Shown here piece by piece: positions 49,598 to 64,000 of a stretch of DNA of 64,000 bases. A program made the position numbers and the translations under genes. The DNA lies in contig ML133388.1 in assembly GCA_003864495.1 (NCBI GenBank), forward strand, positions 1,178,738 through 1,242,737, in the 5' to 3' direction. This DNA comes from Nemopilema nomurai (taxonomy: Eukaryota > Cnidaria > Scyphozoa > Rhizostomeae > Rhizostomatidae). The stretch's first letter is position 1; each line of letters begins with the position of its first letter. The notes beneath the pieces are model-generated. The model saw nothing but the letters and a program-made list of their open reading frames with translations. It was not told where the DNA came from and did not search any database.

Positions 49598-51240
49598 ATG
49601 GCGCCTGTAAGTAAAAACTATAAGCCACTTACATCGTTGCTGGATTCGTATCTAGTACTTATCCAAGCTTCTCTTAATTTAATTTGAAAGCTGTGTTGCT
49701 TTTCCAAGTGTAGATATTTTTTAATTCAGCATCCATACCAGCTGTTGGGGGACTTTTAAAAAAAGAGGGTTGGTGCTAGGCCATCTTGCTAATAGTCGAG
49801 TTTCTGTTAGTATATGTTAGTATATTAGTTTCTATTGGCCTTGTCATTCAAATTTATACTTCTCATATATATAAGAAAGGTAGTATTCTCGCAAAAACCT
49901 TTCCAGCAAGCTACTGCACTTCAAAATGCTACTTATACCCGCAACATTGAACTCTGGCCTAAGGGTGGAATTTATCTTGCCCTTAGCATGGAACTGTCTC
50001 GTAAATTGGATTTTCTTGCTCGTGTTTACTTATCTACCATGCTTCGACTTAAACAGGCGAATAGCCACACAGCATTGCTTCTATAACTTCATTTAAGATC
50101 GTTAAATTCGGAAAGTCGACGAAATCTTTATGAGGTCGTCTTCTTTTTAAACAGAAAACAAAGAAACAGCAAAAGAAGAAGACTATTTTAAAGTTCACCA
50201 TTGACTGTACTCATCCAGTCGAGGATGGGATCATGAAAGTGGATGATCTGGTGAGACAGAGTTGATAATTTGGAAATTTTAGGGAATACTAATCAAGCTT
50301 TCACCTTGCACTCTAGATATCATTATTATTTCTAAGTGGAACGAACATTTGAGAAAGAATATTTACGATTATGTATCTTATCCTATTGTTAAGCGAGAGG
50401 GAAACCTATGATGGCATTGCCTCTCATTTTTACTGCAAATGGTAATTAATCCCTGTCTTTGCCTAATACAACACTGAAGGGCAAGTCAAAGATATTTGCC
50501 ATGTTGAAAATGTAAGCAATACACTAAAAGAATTTTTCTAATGTGAATCTTTTAGCTAGTAAGTTTGTCTTTAGTGAGTCTGTTGAAACAAATTGAAATT
50601 TATTCTTATTAACAAACTTTTCTGATCGTTTTCTTGCCTTAGGGTTCTCTTCCCTAATGGCACTACTTAGGGCCATCTTCCCTAAGTATAGTTTTCTCCA
50701 ATCATAGGAAACATTCTTGCAAGCTCGTATCAAAGTAGAAGGCAAAACCAATAACTTTGGTGATGCAATCACTCTGGAACGTGTAAAGAACAAACTGTCT
50801 CTCATTTCTGAAAGGCCATTTTCCAAGAGGTAAAACGTTTTGCTATCTAAAGCATACAATTTACATGTATTCACTGATAAAGATTTTTTATTTTATTAGA
50901 TTGTAAAAAATGATGTTGCAAGAGAAATGATGAAATTGATCACTTTACTGAGGTCTCCACTCACTTGATGTAAACATACATCACCCATAAACTGATCTCT
51001 TGCCTATTGTTTTGCAAATTCTGGCTATTTGAAAGTAATTGTTCTTACCTTTAGCAACTGATTTTGTAGCAACATAATGTGTTATTTCGCAGGTATTTGA
51101 AGTACCTTACAAAGAAGTACTTGAAGAAAAACAATCTTCGTGACTGGCTGAGAGTTGTTGCTTCAAATCAAACTTCATATGAGCTGAGATACTTCCAGAT
51201 CAACAATGAAGATGAAGAGGAAGATGAAGCAGATGAATAG
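49598..51240 (+). CDS. RPL22: Ribosomal protein eL22 (L22)
   Basis: Four exons: 49598-49606 (M-A-P only), 50155-50250, 50708-50829 and 51093-51240. Phases match and the product has 124 residues, close to the usual 128. Diagnostic stretches are [59 protein letters not shown] and [16 protein letters not shown] with the typical acidic end. eL22 is a non-essential component of the 60S subunit near the peptide exit tunnel and binds RNA hairpins. The nine-base first coding exon is the kind of exon gene finders miss. Splice sites are canonical. Confidence 0.96.
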
Positions 51241-52288
51241 ACTGTTTTTACATTTGAATGATATTTTTCAGATGTTAAAAATGTGACTTGACATAAGTGA
51301 TTATCTTTTGTCTCATCTCCTGTTAAATCCGGTAAAATCAGAATTTATTTCCAATTTCGCAAAATTCATGCTTTGCCAATAAGCAGTCTAACCTGGACCA
51401 TGTAAATAAGTCAGATTGTTCATTTGTATATATATATGTGATTACACAGAGATGCATTTACATTGTCCTACATACACATACTGCTCTGTATGATGGGCCA
51501 ACAAAGTACAAACTTGAAAATATTTCCTCTTTTTAAGCATTTTAATTTCTGAAAATAAGCTGAGGTATGCTAGTCTTTTCCAGGGAATAAGCAATTTATA
51601 TTGTTCTGTGTCTCTTCAGACTTCAACAAGATACTACAAAAGTAAAAGTCAAGGCTGTGAGATATGCATAATAAAAGGTCCTACCTGGGCCTGATTATGT
51701 TTTTAGATATGCTCTTTAAAAGAACAGGTGAAAAATTATCGAAACTTCTTTTGAAGCCTAGATTGGGTAAACTTTATAAAAATCATGGGAAAATTGAAAT
51801 GGTAGTGTTGCTTAATTTGAGATTTTGGTAAGTACACCTTATAATAAGCTTTGTCAATAATACCCTGACTAAAAGGGAGGTTAGGTCAGTACTTCAGAGT
51901 GTTGTAAAACAATGTGCTTATTTTTTGTGTAGATAAATTGCAGGAACAATTCCAAAAAACTTCAGAATTGCTGAGAAGCCCAATTTCAAAGGGAGACAAC
52001 CAAGAAAAAGATGTTTTTTGCATCTATACATCTATTTGTTTAACAAGTATCCTATTTACTTCTCATTTTCCACGAGAGTCTACAGCTCCATAGCAGAGTA
52101 CTGTACAATTACGTTCTAGAACTGTATAGAACATAATATCCAAATGGATGAGACCATGGAAAGGTAACATGGTCTCAAAGATAACTGAATTATACAGCTA
52201 ACAGTTAAACTTTGCTTTCTGTAATTATATATGTACAATAAATCATTGCTTCATAGACAGAGGGAGATTTAACTGAACAAGAACTAGA
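51241..52288. other. Convergent spacer, no gene seen
   Basis: Holds the eL22 3' UTR and the 3' UTR of the minus-strand gene that starts near 53.5 kb. No repeat of note. Confidence 0.5.
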
Positions 52289-53540
52289 CTAATTGTCTAA
52301 ACCATTGACAACTCGATATGTTGTTTCCATGATTTGCTCAAGGGTATCCAAGTCCTTTTGTAAAGTTTGGTTCTGCTTCATCAGTTCTGATGTCTTCAAG
52401 GCCAGATCTAGCAATCCTGCATGTGTGAGAGCACTCATTGTTTTCTTGTATCTAGCTTCTCTACTGATGTTGTCATTGGGGAAATTATTATCCATGCCAA
52501 TACTGCCTTGTAAACAAAATTGATCTAAAAGAGGACAGAGAAAATCAAATAGAAAATCAGATAATCAGAGAAAATCATATATTAACTGCATTCTTTGCAA
52601 ACACATCTGTATAGCAGTAATTCAATCATTAGCAGGACGTCTTTCAATTAGTAGCTCTGGTATGAAGGATGAAAATCTGTTCCAGTTCTGTCTTGTCTCT
52701 GGTTTTGTATTGAGCCCATTTGATTTTGATGCATGTATCAAGTTCAAATATATGATGGTCTGAAATTTAAAGGCTGAAAACAGTGTAATGCACGTACAGT
52801 GTATTTGCCTAATTATCAAGACGCTATTATTTCAACTTGGCTGGACAGTTGTTCACCTTTTTGTATTACGTTTTTGTATTATCTTGTAAGAAATGACATA
52901 TATTGATAGATCTAAACACTTTCTGCAGACCTTATGTCAGATGTCTCGATTGCTATTATAAGTAGTTTAAAAGTTGCATCAAAAGCACAAATTAGTGCAA
53001 ATGGAGAAGCAGCCACATTTCCCTACGTTTAAAGTGTTCTTTGCATTGCATTTTTAAACACTTGAAGGTTACAAGTAAGTATCAATAGATAATCATAGCA
53101 ACTACAATTTGCTTTCTCAAACCGATAATACCCTGTGCACTTCCCTTCGATGATGGCCGTCTACCTAGCCGAAGCAATCGCGTCCATTTTGAATATTGCG
53201 TATTGGATGGTCTGTTTCAATTAACCCTTAGAGTCGAGAATAATAACAGTTTCGTCTCGTGTTTGTCTATAAGACGGTCTCCTTCCTTGCAGTGGAGTAG
53301 CTAAATACCCCTTTCTTCGTTGGTTTCTTTACCTTTCAGCGAGAACACACGTCGCCATTTTGGGCATATCGAGTCAAATCATACTTACGTAACAATTTAT
53401 ATTGTTGGAGACTAAAATGAAAAATGAAAATCAGATGGAAAGCAACTTTCAAAAGTTAATTCGTGTGGCTTACCGTTTGCTTCAATAGTGAATGGACCAA
53501 ATATGTTAAAAGAGAGTCTGGCCTTGAGATTTTTGCTTCG
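52289..53540 (-). CDS. Coiled-coil protein, possibly CIPC-like, 5' end uncertain
   Basis: The last exon (52526-52289) encodes a helical C-terminus containing KKTMSALTHAGLLDLALKTS and ELMKQNQTLQKDLDTLEQIM, typical of a short coiled coil. An upstream exon ending at 53473 reads RSKNLKARLSFNIFGPFTIE and exits in phase 1 at a GTAAGC donor. The last exon can accept phase 1 after CTTTTTAG, so the two fit. I could not find an ATG in frame with the upstream exon before a stop, so either a further 5' exon exists or translation starts at the internal ATG at 52495, giving only 68 residues. From memory, the helix pattern resembles the C-terminus of CIPC (CLOCK-interacting pacemaker); this is weak. The gene is divergent from CPTP. 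Confidence 0.45.
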
Positions 53541-54112
53541 CTGAGACGCGAATACTTTCACAACCTTTTATTTTGCGGTTCCAAGCTTTTCAAGTAAAAG
53601 CAACATCACCGCTTCCACAGGTGTAAATAAACCGCCTCCACAGTGACATTGCAGCCCACTTCTAGTCCAGGAAGCTCTTTGGAATTGAAAAAGAATTCTT
53701 CGTTCCTTATTTTCCCTACTATCGGGCCTGAAGATCTTATAAGACTACCTTCTGCAAAAAAACATGCCAAACTTGTTCAAGCGCCAAAGGCTTGTTCAAG
53801 GACTTTTGGCAAAAATTGGATGCTGTTTGAACTTTTTCAAGGCCAACCTACATGGGACTATTTGTTTGCGCATATCTTAAAGGTGCTTACAACTCTTTCT
53901 TTTCATTTGCACCTCCTTGCTACCAAATTTAAAACGACCGACCATTTTTGATAAATTTTGGATAGCATTTCGACGCCGGTATAAACCTGAGTCCACAAGA
54001 TACCAAATCATCTGATATTTATCTTCAAATTGCCAAAGTGCTCCTCCACAGCACGTTTTGTAAGTTCGCGTCCTTTTTGACGCAAGTGTCATTTTCCGTT
54101 CTTGTTTCCAAC

Positions 54113-54781
54113 ATGGCAGACGTTTCCGTCGAAGCGAAACCTGTGATGGAAACGCCGGAGAATACGAATTTATTTAAGATACACATCCTGGAGGAAGCTC
54201 TGAAAAATTGCATACAAAAGGGCCTCCACATCGATGAGTACATCAAGGCGTACGAGGAGCTGTGTATCTTTTTTAATTTACTCGGTTCTGTTTTTGGTTT
54301 CATCACATCAGACGTGAAGGAGAAGATCGAAATACTACGCAATTTTAGGAACGGTCACTGTGAAAGAGATGAATACGAATGCGTGGAGAAGATGATGGAG
54401 CATGAAATAGAAGTTAATAAGAAAACAAACAAAGTGCTACTTGGCTCTCGAACGTTGCTGCGCTTGCATCGGGCTCTGTCGTTTACGATGTTGTTCATGG
54501 AAAAGCTGTCTGAAAGCTCCAACAACGAGAAAGCGGCATCGATCGCCTCGAGTGCTTACTCCCAAAGCCTTGCGAAGTACCATCCTTGGCTCATTAGAAA
54601 AGCAGCCACTCTAGCAATGTATACGCTGCCCTCGCGAGGGGACATGTTGGTCCTTGTGGCAAATCGCACAGACCAGGAACAAGTTCAGAAAATGCTGCAA
54701 AGATGTGTTTCAGCAATTCGTGATGTATACGATTCTGTCGAGGAGTTGTATACAAAACATGACCTGCATGGTCTTCCATGA
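54113..54781 (+). CDS. CPTP: Ceramide-1-phosphate transfer protein, GLTP fold, intronless
   Basis: One uninterrupted exon of 222 residues; the start MADVSVEAKP is the ATG that begins the conserved part, though an upstream in-frame ATG exists at 54038. The GLTP domain spans almost the whole protein. SDVKEKIEILRNF carries the Asp and Lys of the headgroup site, RTLLRLHRALSF the arginines, and YHPWLIRKAATLAMYTLPSR the His and the signature C-terminal helix. The motif favours CPTP over GLTP, which binds sugar headgroups through Trp/Asn. CPTP moves ceramide-1-phosphate between Golgi and other membranes and affects eicosanoid and inflammasome signalling in mammals. It is intact. A polyadenylation signal follows at 54946. 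An intronless coding region could be ancestral or from retroposition; no A-tail or flanking repeat is seen. Confidence 0.93.
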   Translation: MADVSVEAKPVMETPENTNLFKIHILEEALKNCIQKGLHIDEYIKAYEELCIFFNLLGSVFGFITSDVKEKIEILRNFRNGHCERDEYECVEKMMEHEIEVNKKTNKVLLGSRTLLRLHRALSFTMLFMEKLSESSNNEKAASIASSAYSQSLAKYHPWLIRKAATLAMYTLPSRGDMLVLVANRTDQEQVQKMLQRCVSAIRDVYDSVEELYTKHDLHGLP

Positions 54782-54945
54782 CAACAAAAACTTCCTGCTT
54801 ATTAAGAATTTAGCTATAACCTTTATAAATGTACATCATACTTTCCTCATTCCTGGTAATTTGGCGAAGAGGATTGTAAATACGGACATTTTTGATGGAC
54901 CACATTTAGATACAATAACAAGGGCCAGCAAATTATTGCTCATGT

Positions 54946-54951
54946 AATAAA
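54946..54951 (+). promoter_or_regulatory. Polyadenylation signal of CPTP
   Basis: AATAAA 165 bp after the CPTP stop codon. Confidence 0.5.
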
Positions 54952-56922
54952 TGTTAGGAATAAGATTGAATTTGTTCTTTCAAACTGCTTTCTATAACAG
55001 TATAATATGTAAATGTATATAGAGAAGTATAGTTAGCAAGCCTAATATATCTATAATGCAGAAACATGCTTAAAATCACTTTATGACCCCAGGTTTGGCA
55101 TGTCCCTAATTGCAAGCATGTAAGCTTATTTTTTTGCCAGATTCTATGTCACATGGCTCTGGATAAAATTGTTCTTAGTTTAGTAGCATTGACCCTTTTT
55201 GGGTCACAGTTTAATTCAAGCACAAAGCTGCTTGAATAAACATTATCTTGATGATTGTGTTGGTTAATGATAAAAATCCTTATTTTTGCTTGTTTCTCAA
55301 TCCAATACCTTGCTAATAACTACATAACAACCATAAAAGTAATCAAGAATTTGTGCTTGGATCCCAATTCTACATATGATCTTTGAAAAATTATACATCT
55401 ATCTTACTTGGCAAGTATTATATCAACACAATTTTTACCCACAATGAGAATTTATTGTGTCAGGACGTGAGAATTTGTAGCCAAATTGTTGACTCCTGAT
55501 ATCTGATGCACTTGAATTCAAAGAGTTATTACCAATCAGTAAAAATTTGTTGTATTGTTGTTTAGTTAATTTTGTAACAATATTGTCAATATTTGAAGTT
55601 AATTTTGGATTCAGTTTCCAAAAGTTACAAACATTCACCATTATTTTAGCTGGATTCTTATTAAGCTTGAAGATAATGTTTTACAAGGGTTCAATTGAAG
55701 GGGTCAATGCTTTTCCAAGGTGATAAATGTTGATTTTTGAACTAAATGTGGATGCAAAATGTAGGTAGTTGTGCTATACGATTGGAGAAGTGCTATGCAC
55801 CCATAATTGTAGGATTGCTTGAATAAAGCTGAAAAAGTTGAAAAAATTCTCAGTGGAAAATAATTCTGGTTGATATAAGAGGCCAATCTTTGGACAAAAG
55901 TGAACAAAGAGAGTCATCTTGAATGTGAGGGAGGCACATGCCCCTGTTTTTCTCTGTCAATATAAAAGACGTTTCTGGCCTGGGGCAGGGGTGAACTGGC
56001 CCAGGTGGCTAGGCCTCAGTCATTACCCAGATTTGTGCATAAATTTATAACCAACGATGTAAGCTTTGCAAGCTGATCCAAATATATGGCAATAACATCT
56101 AAATTCTCTGGACCCCAACCAAATGATTGTCCCCTCATGTTTAGTTGTTGAAAATTGACTCAAGGAAAACAATGCAATTGTAATTATTGCAGGACATAAA
56201 ACTTGGTTTTCTAAATGACCACACCCATTTAAGGGCTGACCAGATCCTGTATGGTCCTTTTTAGAGGTAAACAGCCACCCCGAAGAAAGTGCCAGTCAGC
56301 ATCTGCGTTTAGGAGCTTTTAGGACTTGTGAGCAAAAAAGGCTACAACAATGGAATTTGTGACTCTTTAACTAGGTTTTTTTGCCACATTGCACAGAGCA
56401 CTTGTTTCACATGGAAAAGGGGACAGGGATGTGTGCCTCATAGGTGGTTGCTGGGTTGTTACCCCCTGCCAAGGTACGTCTTTGGGAAATATCAAAAGAA
56501 GTCTTGTTAACATTTTTAAAAAAAAATTCATTTTTCATTTTCGTTTTTAAGTTGTTGTCAGACGCCATAACATGTAGAATAATGAAGTTACAGACACAGT
56601 TGGTAAATTATTACTCTCCCTTGCCTTTTCAAAAATTGCCCATGTACCCACCCCTCCCCTACCATTTCCTTGTTCGTTTGTGCAGTTGTCTCTCAACGAA
56701 AGCATTGAACATTCACAATCTTTGAATAGGTCATTGATTTGGGCTTGTAGTGAAAGGGCTGTTTCATAACAACTTTGCACCATAACTTTGTAAAAGGAAA
56801 CACGAACTTGTTTTAGAATGGTGCAAAGGTTAGGGACGCCGTGACGTAGAGATCTGGGCACCTGGTCCTGGGAGAGAAAATCACAGCGTCACTACACTGC
56901 GTAGCCCACGAGAAGAAGTAAA
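54952..56922. other. Intergenic region, no gene seen
   Basis: Spacer between CPTP and MICOS10; the right end must hold the MICOS10 promoter. Frames at 56444 and 56547 have no family resemblance. Confidence 0.5.
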
Positions 56923-59305
56923 ATGGCGACCACTACCTTTCCTACAGGTAGAAGTGAAGATGAGGTCGGTGACAAAGTTGATAGGTGCCTCACGGATGCG
57001 CTTATTAAAACAGGTAAAATTTTGCACGGGCTACTTCATGTGCTGTTCATTTGAACCATTTCGATACTTGTTTCATGGCTGGCCTACAACTTATAAGACG
57101 TAGAGTGACTTGACTGTAGAGTGAAGGCTAGTGTACGTTTTTGTGGATAGAAGGCTGTAACCGCTTATAGCCTTTTAATCAATATGTCAGCTATAATTTT
57201 GCTCATGTTGTTAGTTATTTAATCTACTTAACCAACAAAATGAATCCACAGGGCCATTCAAATTGTACTGTCGCCCCTCCCGACATTTTTACTCTCATCA
57301 GAGGCCCTGGTTCACACTCCTGGACTTTTAAGGTTCCCTGTGTAAATGTGCTAAAGAAACATATAATATGTAAAGGATTAAACTGCAAGTTATGTAGTTA
57401 TAAATAATGAAAAAGATTTCATTGGAGATCGTTTAAGTATAATGATCTGCATATTGTGATGCCTCTAGTTTGTTGGCCAAATGATTTTTCTTTTTCATCT
57501 TGACCTTTGAAACACTTAAATTGATCAACCAAATCAATTTTCTTTACAAGCTGGTCATGTTTTGTTGAATTTCTGAGTTTTTATTTGATATTTTGTTCGT
57601 TTTGAAATGCTTTAGTATCCATCATTACATTTTAGGTGCAGGAGGTGCACTAGGAGCAGTTTTTTCAATTTTGCTTTTTAAAAGTAAGTGTTCAGTTGTA
57701 GCTTATACACTAGTTAACTGATAGCCATGTTTTTTATGGATTTTTAAAAGTAATCAACTGAATTTGCTTTCTGCAGTTTCAGCAAGTCTTCCTTTAGATC
57801 AAGAAATTGTGTGCTGATTATTGAATACAGGGCTTTGTTTGTTGGAAAACTGCAACCTTGCTTAAAAAAGCAGAAGAGCCAAATGACATTGGGACTATGA
57901 GCAAGATATCAGAAATAATTATAGTGAATCACTCTTTGTTCCTTTGGTTTTTCATACCAAGCAGGATGATTTTGAAAGTTTTAGTGTGGGCAATTTTAAA
58001 GGGAGATTGCCTATCTGCTAGTAAGGACTTTTGGCAATCAACTTATCTTTGAATAGATCAAAAATATATTTAAGTTCAGAATGTGTTAATAACCCAAAAA
58101 ATATGGAGCCTAAAAGTACTTTTGTACTTAGAGAAAGTATGCTTAGATATGTATATACCTGTACAGAACAAAAAGGAGAAGGAAAGAAAAAGGTTTTTTT
58201 TATTTATCATCACATCATCACAGAACACTTCAGTGGGAGTTGTTAATCAAAGTGCCTTGACCATCAGGCAAAGTTTCACCCAGTTATGAAAGTAAGGAGA
58301 TTGTTGAACTGGAACATAAAACTACAACCTATATTATGTACCCCTAACAGCACATTCAGTTTCTTTGAACAATTAGGGCCTTACCTAAGGTAGAAACAAC
58401 CATAGGACACGATGCTATGGGCCTAAATATGCATCCATAAACCACAGTTCCCTAATTTTTCAATGAGCATTGCTCGACAAGTTAAGAAAAACTATATATT
58501 GTTTAAATCTTGTTAAGCTATTTGTTTTTTCATCTCATTAAGGACGCGGCTGGCCAGTGGCTTTTGGTGTTGGCACCGGTTTAGGAATGGCTGTCTCAAA
58601 CTGTCAGCATCAGTTCAAGCAGCTGCTTCCAAAAGTATCATTGGTAAGCTATTTTGGTTATTATCAGTGTTCTTTCAGTTTGTTGAACATGTTTTGAATT
58701 CTGGAAATAGGGGTTACATTACTACTTGTCTGAGGAAGCCTTTAGTTAAAATTGTTGATTGATGGGCAGACTCTTTGATCAGAAATGTTAGTTAGTAGGC
58801 AAAACTTTATCAATTGTTTAGTTAAGGATTAGTTAAGGTAATTATATGGAAAATAACTGCTTAATCGGGCCTTATAGGAAAATATTTGAGGTGTGAGTTC
58901 AATTGCACTCCTTTGAGCATTCCAGGCGTGAAATGGTGTGCGTTTGAAAATCTGGTAAAATCATGTATATAGATATTAACCAAGAAGAAAAATGCCTCAT
59001 TTTATGAAAGAATCTTATTTAGTTGTAATTGACAAGAAGGTATTGATGAAACAGTTAAAATTGACAATAGATCAATTTAAAATATGTTATACACTGTGGA
59101 GTAAGAGTTCTGGTTGGTAAATTTACCGGTTTCCAGCCCCTACTGCAAATCATCAGGGTACCTATTCTATAAGATCTTTGTTTTCAAAACGAGCTGCATT
59201 CAGCACTTAATGAGGTCAAAAATTGTTTCTGATACTCTTTCTGATACTAGTAACCATTTATATTTTCAGGCAAAAAATGAAAGCACAAATGTTATTGAAA
59301 ATTAG
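56923..59305 (+). CDS. MICOS10: MICOS complex subunit Mic10
   Basis: Four exons: 56923-57013, 57636-57683, 58543-58643 and 59270-59305. All phases match and the product has 91 residues. DKVDRCLTDALIKTG matches the Mic10 N-terminus. Exon 2 encodes the first membrane segment (GAGGALGAVFSILLF) and exon 3 the charged loop KRRGWP and the second segment (AFGVGTGLGMAVSNCQHQF), a family hallmark. The glycine motifs in both helices mediate Mic10 oligomerisation, which bends the inner mitochondrial membrane at crista junctions. The last exon adds a short divergent tail ending IEN. The longest intron is about 860 bp. A candidate polyadenylation signal is at 59780. Confidence 0.94.
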
Positions 59306-63105
<3,800 letters not shown>

Positions 63106-64000
63106 TGTTCGACACCGGCTCTAATACTTTCTAGCATTTTTCGCCCATTTTTCACTCGCCAATTGTCGAATGCTTTTTTCCCAGAGTTGATCTCTACCTC
63201 TACCAGTCAAGAAGTTTATGCACAAATAGCCCAGTTATGTTGGGCATCATTGGATACATATATCAATTGTTAATTGGACTCTTGCATTTCCCTAAACGTC
63301 GTTAAGTGACCAATCAATGCTGATGTGTGAGTGTTGATGTGCAGTAGAACACATTTGAAACTGTGCTTTGAGCTGTCGGTACTGTAAACAATCGAACACC
63401 AATGTGCAGCAGAACTGATGTCAATATAATTGCAATAAACGAGGTCACTTTGTGGTTTGGAGATTAGGATAAATTCAATACTCTCATGGCAGTAATATGT
63501 TATCTGCGTCCCACTTATCCGTAGACTTTTCGAGTAGTTCTGCCTTTTTTGGCAGACAGAAGTCTCGGATCAATTCAGTCAGCAATTATGACCGAGTGAC
63601 ATTAGACGTTGGATTTTCGCTCCGATAAGGGAAAATATTGTAGACTGTTCTTTTATCATCGTATTTTAGATTATTCTCTTCTTATCGTTGTGCGAAAGAA
63701 AATTGTTGGCCAATGCTTTGCCTATATACCAGGAAGTGAAGTATATCGTTTTGTCTTGCTATAAGGGTATTATGATAACCATTAAGGAATTAAATCGAAT
63801 TAAAACTGTCCATACTTTATCAGGAAAAAGTTGACTATTGAAGAATTTTGATTGCATTGATCGCTCTGAGCTCCAGTGTCCCAAAACATGGTGTGTGTGC
63901 TCAAGTCAAGGTGTCTTGAAAGCTGTCACTTGAAAGCTGAAAGGTTTCTGTTTCGTTTCGTGAATATCTAAATGAGATTCTTTATCATTTCTCTCTCAAT
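63106..64000. other. Intergenic region, no gene seen
   Basis: No coding signal or repeat recognised to the end of the window. Confidence 0.5.

Overview
This 64 kb window is eukaryotic nuclear DNA from an invertebrate animal. It is AT-rich, its genes are split by GT-AG introns, and short inverted-repeat transposons fill the introns and intergenic space. My best guess is a cnidarian (coral, anemone or hydrozoan), but that is inference from gene content and texture; nothing in the window proves it. All exon models were built by eye from reading frames, splice sites and intron phase.

Layout. 1-4.6 kb: nothing recognisable. 4.6-6.2 kb (-): a two-exon gene for a small, highly charged protein. 6.3-10.9 kb: no gene, one inverted-repeat element. 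11.0-14.0 kb (-): a three-exon TPR protein with a signal peptide and a C-terminal membrane anchor. 17.3-31.3 kb (+): a receptor locus, the most interesting part of the window. 32.8-34.6 kb (-): CYB5D1, head to head and 133 bp from RIOK1 (34.7-37.0 kb, +). 37.6-47.2 kb (-): a ten-exon secreted von Willebrand factor A protein. 49.6-51.2 kb (+): ribosomal protein eL22. 52.3-53.5 kb (-): a coiled-coil protein faintly resembling CIPC. 54.1-54.8 kb (+): an intronless ceramide-1-phosphate transfer protein. 56.9-59.3 kb (+): MICOS10. 60.3-63.1 kb (-): a dead RTE-like non-LTR retrotransposon ending in a (CT)50 tract as read on the + strand.

The receptor locus has three related exons, each with its own ATG (17301, 22199, 25870). 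Each encodes a six-cysteine motif followed by a linker, and each ends in phase 1 at a GT donor. By phase, none can be spliced into another, but each joins in frame to the same four downstream exons. Those encode a short linker, one transmembrane helix and a tail with 12 tyrosines, including two ITAM-spaced pairs, one YxxM and one NPxY-like motif. This predicts proteins of 413, 364 and 304 residues with interchangeable ectodomains and one ITAM-type signalling tail, an arrangement like the UGT1A or clustered protocadherin loci. I recognise no known family for it.

The remaining genes are mostly housekeeping: translation and ribosome biogenesis (eL22, RIOK1), sphingolipid transport (CPTP) and mitochondrial cristae (MICOS10). 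CYB5D1 is linked with cilia. Repeats include a TA-flanked inverted-repeat family with five members, a family with 5-bp target duplications at both copies, a pair with long palindromic ends, a 2.2 kb inverted-repeat element with internal tandem repeats, and a possible tRNA-derived SINE.
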